Shown: positions 42,596-51,887 of the stretch, in pieces | Layout: the number at the start of each line of letters is the position of its first letter | Numbering within the stretch: the stretch's first letter is position 1 | DNA from: Sorangium cellulosum So0157-2 | Lineage (GTDB): Bacteria > Myxococcota_A > Polyangia > Polyangiales > Polyangiaceae | Assembly (NCBI RefSeq): GCF_000418325.1 | Contig: NC_021658.1 | Location: 3,038,001 to 3,102,000 of the forward strand | DNA length: 64,000 nt | Direction: 5' to 3' | Made by a program: the position numbers and the translations under genes | Notes under the pieces: model-generated | Told to the model about the DNA's origin: nothing | The model's input: only the letters and a program-made list of their open reading frames with translations | The model's database searches: none

Positions 42596-43891
42596 ATGAA
42601 CAAAGAAGAGCTTGGGAATAAATTGGGTATCGCGATCTGCGCCGGGATCGCGTTGAGTCTCTCCACGGCTTGCTCCATCGCGGATGCGCCGGACGATCCG
42701 GTCGAGTCGCTCGATTCGCAGTCGTCCGAGATCATCGGCGGCGAGATCGCCGAGGCGAGCCCCTGGGCCGTCCAGGTCTTCGACGTGCGCGGGAATACGG
42801 GCGATTTCTATCAGTGCACGGGCACGCTCGTCGCGCCGCGCTGGGTGCTCACCGCGCAGCACTGCATCGCGGATGAAGGCGAGACGTCGGCGGTGCGCAT
42901 CGGCAGCAACACGTACCGCGAGGGCCAGCGCATCGAGGTCGACGCCATCGAGGTGCCCTCGGCGGAGGTCGACATCGCGCTGCTCCACCTGACCGAGGAC
43001 GCCGGCGGCGCGGTCGTCCAGCTCGCCCCCGCGGGGCCGGCCGTGGACGGGACGGACGCGACGGTCTACGGCTGGGGGAGCGAGGGCACGCCGCTGGTGA
43101 TGGCGCCGTCGCTCAAGAAGGCGGTCATCCACATCGATGGCCGGCGCTCCGACGACGAGCTCCTGGCGACGGGCGTGACCGGCTCGGGCTGGAGCGGCGA
43201 CTCCGGCGGCCCGTGGTTCGTCGACGGGCTTCAGGTCGCCGTGTTCTCCGCCTCGAGCGGCCAGGACGGCACGAACTTGCATGCGTCGCTCGCCGGCGTC
43301 GACGTCGCGCGCCACCGCGCGTGGATCGACGCGACGATCGCCAGCGGCCCCACCGACCACGCCGAGGACGAGGTCGTGCTCTACGATCTCTCGGACTTCT
43401 CCGGCGTCTCGCAGGGCTTCGGGATCGGCCGCCACAACCTCCCGGACATGGCGATCATCGGCAACGACCGCGCGAGCGCGATCAAGGTCCCCGCCGGGCT
43501 CCGGGTCACGGTGTTCACCCACCACAACTTCGAGGGCGAGGCGCGCGTCTTCACCTCGGACGCGGATCTCGTGGCCGCGGGCTTCAGCGACGTCATCTCG
43601 AGCTTCGTCGTCTCGCGCGCCTCGGACCCGCAAGAGGACGTGGTCGCCCTCTACGAGCACGCCGATTTCTCGGGCGACGCGCTCCTCTACGGCGTCGGCA
43701 GCAGGTATCTCATCGGCGGCGCCTGGGACAAGAGGATCAGCTCCGTTCGCGTCCCCGACGGCTTCAAGCTGACGCTCTACGACCTGTTCTTCATTTATTC
43801 GCCCGCGTCGCGCGTCATCACGGCGGACGCCAACCTCGACAGCTACGACTTCGACGACCAGACCTCGAGCTTCACCGTCGAGCGCCCGTAG
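42596..43891 (+). CDS. Trypsin-like serine protease with two beta/gamma-crystallin-like domains
   Basis: 431 residues from ATG 42596, GGAG 7 bases upstream. Lipoprotein-like signal (LGIAICAGIALSLSTAC). The S1 protease domain begins at IIGGEIAEASPWAVQV after a short propeptide, so it is likely a zymogen cut before IIGG. The triad is His in VLTAQHCIA, Asp in VDIALLHL and Ser in WSGDSGGPWF. After the protease come two Greek-key units: EVVLYDLSDFSGVSQGFGIGRHNLPDM ... SSFVVSRA (about 259-342) and VVALYEHADFSGDALLYGVGSRYLIG ... SSFTVERP (about 347-431). Crystallin-type domains often bind calcium; Myxococcus protein S is a calcium-dependent spore-coat example. Attachment to the cell or spore surface is a reasonable inference. 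Confidence 0.92.
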   Translation: MNKEELGNKLGIAICAGIALSLSTACSIADAPDDPVESLDSQSSEIIGGEIAEASPWAVQVFDVRGNTGDFYQCTGTLVAPRWVLTAQHCIADEGETSAVRIGSNTYREGQRIEVDAIEVPSAEVDIALLHLTEDAGGAVVQLAPAGPAVDGTDATVYGWGSEGTPLVMAPSLKKAVIHIDGRRSDDELLATGVTGSGWSGDSGGPWFVDGLQVAVFSASSGQDGTNLHASLAGVDVARHRAWIDATIASGPTDHAEDEVVLYDLSDFSGVSQGFGIGRHNLPDMAIIGNDRASAIKVPAGLRVTVFTHHNFEGEARVFTSDADLVAAGFSDVISSFVVSRASDPQEDVVALYEHADFSGDALLYGVGSRYLIGGAWDKRISSVRVPDGFKLTLYDLFFIYSPASRVITADANLDSYDFDDQTSSFTVERP

Positions 43892-43899
43892 GAGCGCGC

Positions 43900-43928
43900 G
43901 GGCGCGGGCGGCTCGCTCGCCCGCGCCC
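43900..43928. terminator. Hairpin terminator between convergent genes
   Basis: Perfect 11-base stem GGGCGCGGGCG / CGCCCGCGCCC with a 7-base loop, in the 49-base gap between two convergent genes. There is no T run, so it would be a bidirectional, non-canonical terminator. Confidence 0.65.
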
Positions 43929-43940
43929 CCTCGCGACGCT

Positions 43941-45692
43941 TCAACGCATCTCGCCGCCGCCGGACGCGCGGCGCTGCCCGCGGGCCGGCCGGCGGCGCAC
44001 CCCGCGGCGGAACCCGAGGCCTACGGCGAGGAGCAGGGCCGCGACGCCGCCCGCGGAGGGCGTGTCGGCGCCGAGGCGGCACCCGCAGCCCGACGACTCG
44101 CCGCCCCCGGAAGCGCCGCCAGGCGGCGCCCCGCCCGAGCCCGACGCGGGGGCCCCACCCGAGCCGGACGCGGCGTCGCCCGCGCCGGACGACGCGACGG
44201 TATCGAGCCCCGCGCCGATCGACGTGGTGGCGGTGGTGGGCGGGGGCGGCGCCTCGACGCACGCGCCCGCCTCGCACCGCTCGCCCGCGGGGCACGCGAC
44301 GCCGGCGCAGACATCGACGCACGCGCCCTCGCGGCAATACGTACCTTCATCGCACGAGACGTCGGCGCACGCGGCCTCCACGCACCGGCCGCTCGCCATG
44401 TCGCAGCGCTCGTTCGTCGGGCACCCGCGGCAGTTGCACTGGAGCACGCACACGCCGCCTTCGCACACCTGGCCGGAGTTGCACACGACGTCCTGGCACG
44501 GATCGATGCAGCGCCCGGCGCGGCACACCTGGTCGTGCGGGCACACCACGCCGTCGCACGGCGCGCTGCACTCGCCCCCGCGGCACACCTCGCCCACCTC
44601 GCACATCACGTCGACGCAGGCCTGCTCGACGCACAGGCCCCCCTGGCACACGAACCCCTGCTCGCACGGGAACTCCGCGGACCCGCAGCGATCCACGCAG
44701 CGGCCGCGGTTGCACACCTGGTGCTCCGGACAGGGCGCCTCCTCGTCGATGACATCGTCGCAGTCGTTGTCGACGCCGTCGCACTGCTCCGCCTGGCTGC
44801 CAGGCAGGACGAAGGGCGTGCAGATCACCGCCCCCTGCGCGTCGCAGTCGGAGATCCCGAGGCGGCACGCGCCGACGTTCTCGTCCACCTCGCACGGCTG
44901 GCCGGCCTCGGGGCACGTGATGCCCGAGAAGCGGAACAGGAAGTCCTCGTAGTCGAGATCGTTGCCGTTGACGCCCGCGGCGCCGGCCGCGTTCTGGAAG
45001 TCGAGGTCCTCGAAGCCCAGGTAAAACGTGTTGAGCAGCTCGTTCGAACGATAGATGAGGTCCGAGTACCACGGGCCCGGCGTCTCGCACGCCGTACACG
45101 CCACGTTGAACCGATGCTCGGTATAATGGTATTGCGTCGCATTCCCGTTGCCGGTGCCGTTCGGGTTCGGGATCAGCACGAAGCCGATCAGCCCGCCGGC
45201 GTACGCGGGGCTCTCCCGGATCGACACCGCCGTCAGCTCGCGCATCGCCGCTGGCGGCAGGCTGGTCGAGAAGGGAAAGAGGATCTGGATATCGCTCTCC
45301 GGCGCCGCGGTGTTGAGGTTGGCCCCCGTGTCCACGGAGACGTACTTCGGCGGGTCGTCGCTCGCGCGGCTGTCGTCGACGTTGTACCAGCCGACGGCGA
45401 AGTTGGCGCCGCCCCCCTTGGCGATGTACTTGCCGCTGAACTCGCAGAGCGGCGAGAACACCTGCGGCTCCACCGCCGCGTCGGCCACGACGTCGATCAT
45501 CTCGTCGATGTCGTCGTTGTTCGCCGACCCGTTGAGCAGGTCGCTCAATCGTCCGGTGACGGCGGGGATCGTGGTGCCGTTCGGTTGCACGATGTCGGCG
45601 CGCGCCGTCCCGCTCGCGCCGAGCGCCGCCGAGAGGGCCACACACCACGCAAGGGCAGACGGTTTGCTGAAGCTGAAGATCGACCAGCGCAT
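43941..45692 (-). CDS. Cys-rich secreted protein with MopE-like motif and MYXO-CTERM-like tail
   Basis: 583 residues from ATG 45692, with GGAGAGGAGG just upstream. Sec signal ends ASGTARA. The N-terminal beta-domain (about 30-270; IVQPNGTTIPAVTGRLSDLL, NLNTAAPESDIQILFPFS, DFQNAAGAAGVNGNDLDYEDFLFRFSG) resembles choice-of-anchor or PEP-CTERM-type extracellular domains. Next is a MopE/MXKDX-like element CDGVDNDCDDVIDE (about 320), about ten EGF-like or tenebrin-like Cys units of the form C...VCxxGxC (about 330-490), a Gly/Ser linker, and a tail with CGCR, a hydrophobic helix (SAGGVAALLLAVGLGF) and an Arg cluster. This is the MYXO-CTERM sorting pattern for surface anchoring. The ligand is unknown. 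Confidence 0.88.
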   Translation of the reverse strand: MRWSIFSFSKPSALAWCVALSAALGASGTARADIVQPNGTTIPAVTGRLSDLLNGSANNDDIDEMIDVVADAAVEPQVFSPLCEFSGKYIAKGGGANFAVGWYNVDDSRASDDPPKYVSVDTGANLNTAAPESDIQILFPFSTSLPPAAMRELTAVSIRESPAYAGGLIGFVLIPNPNGTGNGNATQYHYTEHRFNVACTACETPGPWYSDLIYRSNELLNTFYLGFEDLDFQNAAGAAGVNGNDLDYEDFLFRFSGITCPEAGQPCEVDENVGACRLGISDCDAQGAVICTPFVLPGSQAEQCDGVDNDCDDVIDEEAPCPEHQVCNRGRCVDRCGSAEFPCEQGFVCQGGLCVEQACVDVMCEVGEVCRGGECSAPCDGVVCPHDQVCRAGRCIDPCQDVVCNSGQVCEGGVCVLQCNCRGCPTNERCDMASGRCVEAACADVSCDEGTYCREGACVDVCAGVACPAGERCEAGACVEAPPPPTTATTSIGAGLDTVASSGAGDAASGSGGAPASGSGGAPPGGASGGGESSGCGCRLGADTPSAGGVAALLLAVGLGFRRGVRRRPARGQRRASGGGEMR

Positions 45693-45861
45693 CGGGCCTC
45701 CTCTCCTGGCAGGACGCGTGAGTCCGAAACGAAAAGTGGACGCCAACTTCGCCGCCTTGTCCAGACGGCGCGCGCTCGTCAGATCCGCGACCGATGTGCA
45801 CGGTCAGCCCACGTGAGGACACGGTGTGATCTGCGCGGGGCGAACTCCCGCGCTCGGCCGC

Positions 45862-46884
45862 TCACTCCTCGCGCTTGCGCACGATCGCCGCGAGCTCACG
45901 GATGAGCTCGGTCACGCCCTCGCCCGTCGCGGCGCTGACGAGGTGGAGCTTCACCTTCGCCTTCGCGAACCGCGCCTTGAGCTTCGGGTAGGCCTCGCGC
46001 ACCTCGGTCAGGTCGGCCTTGGTCAGGGCGACGACCTCGGGGCGCTGCGCGATCTCCGGGCTGAACTTCTTGAGCTCCTTGCGGAGCGCCCGGTAGTCGG
46101 CGAGCGGCTCGCGGCCCTCGCCGGCATCGAGCGTCACGAGGTGGAGGAGCGCCCGCGTCCGCTCCACGTGCTTCAGGAACCGGGTGCCGAGCCCGACCCC
46201 CTCGCTCGCGCCCGGGATCAGCCCCGGGATGTCCGCGATGACGAAGCTAGACCCGCCCGAACGCACGCCGCCGCCGATCTCGACCATGCCGAGCGTCGGG
46301 GTCAGCGTCGTGAACGGGTAGTCGCCGATCTTCGGCCGGGCGGCCGAGACGGCGGCGACGAAGGTGCTCTTGCCGGCGTTGGGGAAGCCGAGCAGGCCGA
46401 CGTCGGCGAGCACCTTCAGCTCCAGGCGGAGCTCGCGGGCCTCGCCCGGCTCCCCCGGCTCGGCGCGCCGGGGGGCCCGGTCGTGCGGCGACTTGAAGTG
46501 CAGGTTGCCGCGGCCCCCCTTGCCCCCGCGGGCGACCACGACCCGCTGGCCGTGCTCGGTCATGTCGGCGACCAGCTCGCCGGTCTCCGCGTCGAAGATC
46601 TGCGTCCCGACCGGGAGCTTCTCGACCCGGTCGGCGCCGGCGCGCCCGTGGCAGTCGCTCCCCATCCCGTGCTCGCCCCGCTCGGCCTCGAGGGTGCGCG
46701 CGTAGGTGAAGTCGAGTAGCGTGGACAGGCCTTCGTCGCCCACGAAGACGACGTCCCCGCCGCGGCCGCCGTCGCCGCCCGCGGGGCCGCCGAACGGGAT
46801 GTACTTCTCGCGCCGGAATGCGATCGCTCCATTGCCGCCATCCCCCGCGATGACCTTCAGACGGCACTGATCGACGAACCGCAT
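45862..46884 (-). CDS. obg: Obg/CgtA GTPase
   Basis: 340 residues. The Gly-rich Obg fold occupies about 1-158 (MRFVDQCRLKVIAGDGGNGAIAFRREKYIPFGGPAGGDGGRGGDVVF). The G domain has LLGFPNAGKST (G1), YPFTTLTPTLG (G2), IADIPGLIPGASEGVGLG (G3), LTKADL (G4) and SAATGEG (G5). It ends after the G domain without the OCT extension. Obg proteins act late in 50S ribosome assembly and link growth to stress; in sporulating bacteria they are needed for development. In many genomes rplU-rpmA precede obg, but here the upstream gene is a divergent histidine kinase, so the usual linkage is broken. Confidence 0.95.
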   Translation of the reverse strand: MRFVDQCRLKVIAGDGGNGAIAFRREKYIPFGGPAGGDGGRGGDVVFVGDEGLSTLLDFTYARTLEAERGEHGMGSDCHGRAGADRVEKLPVGTQIFDAETGELVADMTEHGQRVVVARGGKGGRGNLHFKSPHDRAPRRAEPGEPGEARELRLELKVLADVGLLGFPNAGKSTFVAAVSAARPKIGDYPFTTLTPTLGMVEIGGGVRSGGSSFVIADIPGLIPGASEGVGLGTRFLKHVERTRALLHLVTLDAGEGREPLADYRALRKELKKFSPEIAQRPEVVALTKADLTEVREAYPKLKARFAKAKVKLHLVSAATGEGVTELIRELAAIVRKREE

Positions 46885-46983
46885 GGTGGCGGCTCATAGC
46901 ATAAAACTCAGGAAAGACCCCACAGCGGAAGGCAGCCCCGTGCATCGGGCCGCCCGCCGGACCGCTCGACCAGGAGATCCCAG

Positions 46984-48510
46984 GTGCGCGCTCGAATCCT
47001 GATCGTGGACGACAACACAAGCCTCGCCGGAAATCTTCGCGACGTCCTCGAGGGCGCGCGCGAGCTCGACGTGGAGGTGGCCCTCGCCCCGAACGGCAAG
47101 CAGGGGCTCGCGGCGGCCCGCCGCGACGGCTTCGACGTGGCCGTGGTCGACGTCAAGCTCCCCGACGCGAGCGGCCTCGAGCTCATCGCCCCGCTCCGCG
47201 ACGCCGCCCCCCACGGCGAGATCGTCCTCGTCACCGGCTTCGCGACCGTGGACACCGCCATGGCCGCGCTCCGCGCCGGCGCCTTCGCCTTCATCCTCAA
47301 GTCGTTCCGGCCCGAGGAGCTCATCTCCACGGTGGCCCAGGCGATCGAGAAGATCTCGCTGAAGCGGGAGCGGGAGGAGCTCGAGCGGCGGTACCGGGCG
47401 ATCGTCGACGCGGCGGACGTGCTCATCCTCGGCCTGAACGCCGACGGCAGCGTGGCCCTCTTCAACCCGCGCCTGTCCGCGCTGACCGGGGTGGGCGGCG
47501 ACGCCGCGCTCGGCATGCCTTTCTGCGAGACGCTCGTCGACGAGTCCGAGCAGCGCCGGTTCAACCAGTCGTTCCAGAGCGTCGTCGAGGGCGACGCCGC
47601 CGCCGCCGAGGTCGAGGTCGGCGTCCGGGACGCGGTGGGCGCGATCCGCCGGGTGCGCTGGCACCTCTCCGGCGTCCGCAGCGGCGGGCGCGGCGGCCGG
47701 ACCGACCTCGTCTACGGCATCGGCATCGACGTGACCGAGCGGCGCGCGCTCGAGCGGCGCGCCGCCGACGCCGAGGCGCTGAACGCCATGGCCCCGCTCG
47801 CCCTCGGGCTCGCGCACGAGATCCGGAACCCCCTGAACGCCGCGGTCCTGGAGCTCCACCTGCTCAGCCGCGGCATCGACCGCCTCTCCGACGAGGCGAT
47901 CCGCGAGCCCATGAAGCGGCGGGTGGGCATCGTCGAGGCCGAGATCGGCCGGCTGGGCCGGCTGCTCGGCGAGTTCCTCGAGCTCGCCCGCCCGCGCGCC
48001 CCGCACCGCGAGCCCGTCGACCTGGCCCGCGTCGTGCGCGACGTCCTCGACCTGGAGGAGGAGGCGCTCGCGAGCCACCGCGTCGAGGTCGTCCGCGATC
48101 TGGCCGACGACTGCTTCGCGCTCGGCGACGTGGAGAAGCTCAAGCAGGTGGTCCTGAACCTCGTCGTCAACGCGCTGGACGTCATGCCCGACGGCGGGGT
48201 CTTGCGGGCGTGCGCGTCGGGGGACGCGCACGAGGTGTGGCTGTCGATCGGGGACACGGGGCCCGGGATCGACCCGACGATCCTCGCCGAGATCTTCGAT
48301 CCTTTCTTCACCACGAAGGCGGCGGGCACCGGCCTCGGGCTGGCGATCGTCCGGAAGATCGTGGACCAGCACGCCGGCCGGGTGGAGGTGAGCACGCACG
48401 CGGCCGAGGGGACGACGGTCCGCGTGCGGCTCCCCCGCTTCATCCCCGAGCCGGTGCCGGTGTCTCGCCCCACGACGAGCTCCCTGCCGCCGCGGGGGGC
48501 GGGAATTTAA
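46984..48510 (+). CDS. Receiver-PAS-histidine kinase hybrid
   Basis: 508 residues from GTG 46984. N-terminal receiver (about 1-120: ILIVDDNTSL, phosphoacceptor Asp in VVDVKLPD at about 57, switch Thr in LVTGFAT, Lys in ILKSF). PAS about 138-255 (VDAADVLILGLNADGSVALFNPRLSALTG). HisKA with LGLAHEIRNPLNAAVLELHLL (His at about 279). HATPase with N box QVVLNLVVNALDVMP, then GDTGPGIDP, FDPFFTTKAAGTGLGLAIVRKIV. The layout means an upstream kinase can gate this kinase through its own receiver. No membrane segment. No cognate regulator is adjacent. It is divergent from obg with a 99-base shared control region. Confidence 0.93.
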   Translation: MRARILIVDDNTSLAGNLRDVLEGARELDVEVALAPNGKQGLAAARRDGFDVAVVDVKLPDASGLELIAPLRDAAPHGEIVLVTGFATVDTAMAALRAGAFAFILKSFRPEELISTVAQAIEKISLKREREELERRYRAIVDAADVLILGLNADGSVALFNPRLSALTGVGGDAALGMPFCETLVDESEQRRFNQSFQSVVEGDAAAAEVEVGVRDAVGAIRRVRWHLSGVRSGGRGGRTDLVYGIGIDVTERRALERRAADAEALNAMAPLALGLAHEIRNPLNAAVLELHLLSRGIDRLSDEAIREPMKRRVGIVEAEIGRLGRLLGEFLELARPRAPHREPVDLARVVRDVLDLEEEALASHRVEVVRDLADDCFALGDVEKLKQVVLNLVVNALDVMPDGGVLRACASGDAHEVWLSIGDTGPGIDPTILAEIFDPFFTTKAAGTGLGLAIVRKIVDQHAGRVEVSTHAAEGTTVRVRLPRFIPEPVPVSRPTTSSLPPRGAGI

Positions 48511-48517
48511 CGGGCGG

Positions 48518-49204
48518 TCAGCCCACGATGCGCATCGGGGGCTTGAGCGGCAGGGGGGGCTTGGAGCCGGGGGCCGAGGGGATCGCGGACGGGGCCGGCT
48601 TGGGGACCGCGTCGCCCTCGAGGGCGGCGAGCGCCACGAACAGCCGGTCCATGCCGTAGTCGAGGGCCACCTCGCGCTGGAAGACGTGGGCGACCTTGAT
48701 GAGGCGCAGCGACGTCTGCTTGCCGAGGTCGATCTCGCGCTCGAGGAACGCCTCGAACGAGCCGTAGCCCTTCGCCTGATACAGCTCCTGCTGCTGGATC
48801 TCGGCGAGCACCACCCCGATGTCGAAGAACCCCTTGTCGAGCCGCTTGCGGAGCGTGCGGATCTTCTGGGTCTGGTTGTGGAGCTCGGCGATCTTCGCCT
48901 TGATCTCCTCCGCGCCGGTGGGCACGCGGATGGTCGCCCGGGCGCTGCCGGGGGGCGCCGGCTCGGCGGCCCGTGCCCGCGCCTCGGCGGCGTGCTTCGC
49001 GGCGTGCCGGGCAGCCCAGGGCGCAGCGCCGCGGAGGCCGAGCTTACGCTTCGAAGCGCTCGACGAAGATTTCGAGTCTTCCTTGATTACCGGATTCACG
49101 GGTTTCGCAAGCTGAGCTTCAGCGCCCCCCTTGGCGCTCGAAGAGGCCTTCTTCTTCGTGCCCGTCGCCTTCTCGGAGCTGCCCTGCTTTGTGATCTTCG
49201 GCAT
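48518..49204 (-). CDS. Conserved hypothetical protein with disordered basic N-terminus
   Basis: 228 residues from ATG 49204; the frame extends further but without a ribosome site. Residues 1-110 are Lys/Ser/Ala-rich and probably disordered (KATGTKKKASSSAKGG, WAARHAAKHAAEARARAAEP). The folded region (about 112-200) reads IKAKIAELHNQTQKIRTLRKRLDKGFFDIGVVLAEIQQQELYQAKGYGSFEAFLEREIDLGKQTSLRLIKVAHVF. It resembles the helical module of plasmid and phage proteins that begin with a FIEIGxAL-type helix and may include a helix-turn-helix. The C-terminus is Pro-rich. Nucleic-acid binding is possible from charge and helix pattern but unproven. Confidence 0.75.
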   Translation of the reverse strand: MPKITKQGSSEKATGTKKKASSSAKGGAEAQLAKPVNPVIKEDSKSSSSASKRKLGLRGAAPWAARHAAKHAAEARARAAEPAPPGSARATIRVPTGAEEIKAKIAELHNQTQKIRTLRKRLDKGFFDIGVVLAEIQQQELYQAKGYGSFEAFLEREIDLGKQTSLRLIKVAHVFQREVALDYGMDRLFVALAALEGDAVPKPAPSAIPSAPGSKPPLPLKPPMRIVG

Positions 49205-49657
49205 GTCGCTGCGTCCCCCGCTGGGTACGAGATCGTCGCGGCCCTTCGCCACAAGCGCGCGCCGCCCGCGCGGGGGAAAGACCCGCGCGGCTGTCAAGCC
49301 GAATTGGCTCGCCAGGTCGTCGCCTTACCAAAAAATCGACCTCCCCGTCCACTATGTTTCGGGGGAGGCTCCTCGCTTTCCCGTTGGTCAGCATGACCCA
49401 AGATCGGCTCGAGAGCCAAAACCCATGAGCATCGCACGCTTGGGCCTCTCTCGGACAGCGGCGACCGCCGCGGGCGCGCTGTTTTGGCCACGTTGGCCTA
49501 CAGCACGATCCCGGCGGGCTCGACGCTCCGGTCCAGCGAGGCCCCCCGCGCCGGCGCCGGCGTCGACCTCGTGGCGGCGTCGTTCCTTCCACGGCTTCCA
49601 CGGCGCGCGCCCGCGCGATCTCCAAGCGCGAGGGTCGGTCGTGGTAGATCGCGGTGC
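49205..49657. other. Intergenic control region with a 9-bp-stem hairpin
   Basis: Between divergent genes. A perfect hairpin (49266-49274 CCGCGCGGG with 49282-49290 CCCGCGCGG, loop GGAAAGA) lies 62 bases before the minus-strand gene, in its leader. A TTGACA for that gene is at 49297-49292 with no clear -10. Bases 49320-49410 are relatively AT-rich. I see no gene. Confidence 0.5.
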
Positions 49658-50767
49658 ATGACCTCTCCGCCCGCCGGTCGCGGCTCCGATGACGTCTCCC
49701 AGGCCGCTGATGCGCCGCGTCGTCCGAGCGACGTGCCGCGGGGCGCGGCGAGCAGCCGGATTGCCGTGGTGGTGAACGGCAACGCCAAGAGCGTGACGGC
49801 GGAGGTGATCGAGACGCTCGATCAGATCCTTGACACGGGGGATCTGTTCGTGTCGCGGCGGGTGGAGGAGAGCGAGGGTATCGCGCGGATCCTCGTCGAC
49901 CGGGGTTACGGCACGATCCTCACGGGCGGCGGCGACGGGACGTTCACCGTGGTGGTGACGGCGGTGGTGAACGAGGCGAAGCGGCGCGGGCTGCCGCTGC
50001 CGCGGTTCGGGCTGCTCCGGCTGGGGACGGGCAACTCGCTGGCGTGGGTGCTCGGCGCGTCCGGGGGCGCGGGCGCGAAGCCCGGGCTGGCGGTGGACCT
50101 CCAGCGGCTGCGCGCCGAGGCCGGGAGCCGCAACCTGCGGCTCGTCGAGGCCGAGGACATCCTGTCGCCGTTCTGCGGCTTCGGGATCGACGCGGTGATG
50201 CTGCGCGACTACAACGCGGTGAAGTCGGCGCTCGCGCGCGGCCCGCTGAAGCGGCTCGCGCCGGGGCCGGTGGCGTACGCCGTCGCCGCGACGACGCGGA
50301 CGATCCCGAGCTACCTCGTGCGGCGCACGCCGCACTGCCGCATCATCAACGAGGGCAACGAGGCGATCCGCGTCGGCGAGAAGGGGACGATCCTCGGGGC
50401 GCCGATCAAGAAGGGCGGCGTCATCTACGAGGGTCCGGCGAAGATCGCGGCGCTGTCGACGATCCCTTATTACGGCTTCGGCTTCCGGATGTTCCCGTAC
50501 GCGGACGATCGCCAGGACCGGATGCAGCTGCGCGTGTCGATGATCTCGCCGTTCACGTTCGTGCGGAACTTCTCGAGCATCTGGAACGGAGAGTTCGACG
50601 ACCTGGAGACGGTGTTCGACTACTTCGTGGACGAGGTCACGATCGAGATGGATCCGGCGACGAGCTTCCAGATCGGCGGCGACGTCCGCGGGGATCGCTC
50701 GCGCGTCCGCGTGCGGCTCACCGAGCCGATCCGGATCGTCGACTTCTACGCGCCGCCGCGGGGGTAG
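49658..50767 (+). CDS. Diacylglycerol/sphingosine kinase-like (DAGK catalytic domain) protein
   Basis: 369 residues from ATG 49658. The DAGKc fold begins RIAVVVNGNAKSVTAEVIETLDQIL and includes the nucleotide-binding motif ILTGGGDGTFTVVVTAV (about 90) and LLRLGTGNSLAWVLG. The C-terminal beta-domain (about 160-369) has FCGFGIDAVMLRDYN and ALSTIPYYGFGFRMFPYADDRQDRMQLRV. It probably phosphorylates a lipid alcohol at the membrane, such as diacylglycerol or ceramide; sphingolipids are known in Sorangium-type myxobacteria. The specific substrate cannot be read here. No neighbouring lipid gene. Confidence 0.9.
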   Translation: MTSPPAGRGSDDVSQAADAPRRPSDVPRGAASSRIAVVVNGNAKSVTAEVIETLDQILDTGDLFVSRRVEESEGIARILVDRGYGTILTGGGDGTFTVVVTAVVNEAKRRGLPLPRFGLLRLGTGNSLAWVLGASGGAGAKPGLAVDLQRLRAEAGSRNLRLVEAEDILSPFCGFGIDAVMLRDYNAVKSALARGPLKRLAPGPVAYAVAATTRTIPSYLVRRTPHCRIINEGNEAIRVGEKGTILGAPIKKGGVIYEGPAKIAALSTIPYYGFGFRMFPYADDRQDRMQLRVSMISPFTFVRNFSSIWNGEFDDLETVFDYFVDEVTIEMDPATSFQIGGDVRGDRSRVRVRLTEPIRIVDFYAPPRG

Positions 50768-51020
50768 CGCCGGGGAGCGCCGCCCGCCTGGGGTTCCATC
50801 CGCCCCGCGCGCCGCTGCCGGGTCCCGCACCGGGTGCCCGTCCCCCGCACGAGCGGCGCAGATCGACGCGCGACCAATCTGGCACAATTGCCTGTCAGGC
50901 ACGGCACACGCTGGCAAACGCGTGGAGACAGGGGCGCTCTTCGCTCCCTCGATGCATGCAAAATCAATGGTTTATCCGGGCGGAGAGGGGCTGGCGCATG
51001 GCTTGCTGGAGAGCTGTGCC

Positions 51021-51887
51021 ATGAACACGACCCTTTCACGGACTCGCTTGGGTTTGATGGGAACGCTCTCCTTCTCGCTGCTCCTCGCGGCGGTGCCGTT
51101 CGGCGCCGGGTGCGTCGGAGAGGTGATCACCGCGGAGGGCGAGGGGAGCGACGACAGCGCGCTCGAGGGCGCGGAGGAGGCGAGCCCCGAGGACGGGAAT
51201 GGAAACGGAGGGGGCGGCGGGAACACGCCCGGAGGCGAGGAGGCCGAGGCGGCGTGCACGATCGGCGAGTCCCGGAATTGCACCAACCACGGGATGGGCG
51301 GCTACGAGCTGTGCGAGGACGTGGAGGGGGTGCCGACCTGGACCGGGTGTCAGTCGAGCAGCGTCAGCACGCCGCTCGTGCTCTCGTTCGATCAGCGTCC
51401 GGTCGAGTACCTGACCGCGATGAGCGGCGCGTTCGATCTGAGCGGGCTCGGGGCCACGATCGCCACCGACTGGCCCACCGCGGCGACGCCGTGGCTCGCG
51501 CTCGATCGGGACGGCAATGGGGCGATCGACGGCGGTGCGGAGCTGTTCGGCTCGGCGACGGTGCTCGCGAGCGGGGCCCGCGCGGACAACGGGTTCACCG
51601 CGCTCCGCGAGCTCGACTCCGACGGAGACGGCCGCATCACGGCGCGGGACGAGGCGTGGTCGCGGCTCGTGCTGTGGAGCGACCGCGACGCGAACCGCGC
51701 CTCGAGCGCCGGAGAGCTCGAGCCGCTCGCGTCGCGCGGGCTCGTCGCGATCGAGCTGTCGTACGGGCGCGACCGGCGCTGCGACGGGCGCGGCAACTGC
51801 GAGATCGAGCGCGCCGCGTTCACGTTCTCGGACGGCGCCGCGGCCCGGACGGGCGCGGTCATCGACGTGCACCTGCGCTGGCAGTGA
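51021..51887 (+). CDS. Lipoprotein with EF-hand calcium-binding loops
   Basis: 288 residues from ATG 51021 (GGAGAG upstream), which begins a lipoprotein signal with lipobox GAGC at about Cys32. A Gly/Asn/Glu linker follows (DGNGNGGGGGNTPGGEEAEA). A short Cys unit is next (CTIGESRNCTNHGMGGYELCEDVEGVPTWTGC, about 75-107), a pattern common in myxobacterial surface proteins. The C-terminal domain has two EF-hand loops, DRDGNGAIDGGAE and DSDGDGRITARDE, followed by SDRDANRASSAGELEPL, a possible third. This arrangement resembles dockerin- or VCBS-linked calcium domains. Function unknown. Confidence 0.85.
   Translation: MNTTLSRTRLGLMGTLSFSLLLAAVPFGAGCVGEVITAEGEGSDDSALEGAEEASPEDGNGNGGGGGNTPGGEEAEAACTIGESRNCTNHGMGGYELCEDVEGVPTWTGCQSSSVSTPLVLSFDQRPVEYLTAMSGAFDLSGLGATIATDWPTAATPWLALDRDGNGAIDGGAELFGSATVLASGARADNGFTALRELDSDGDGRITARDEAWSRLVLWSDRDANRASSAGELEPLASRGLVAIELSYGRDRRCDGRGNCEIERAAFTFSDGAAARTGAVIDVHLRWQ

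Noticed and set aside
50881..50902. TGGCACAATTGC as a sigma-54 promoter
   Set aside because: The GG-to-GC spacing is three bases too short for a -24/-12 element. The adjacent TGCCTGTCAGGCA palindrome is small and unsupported.
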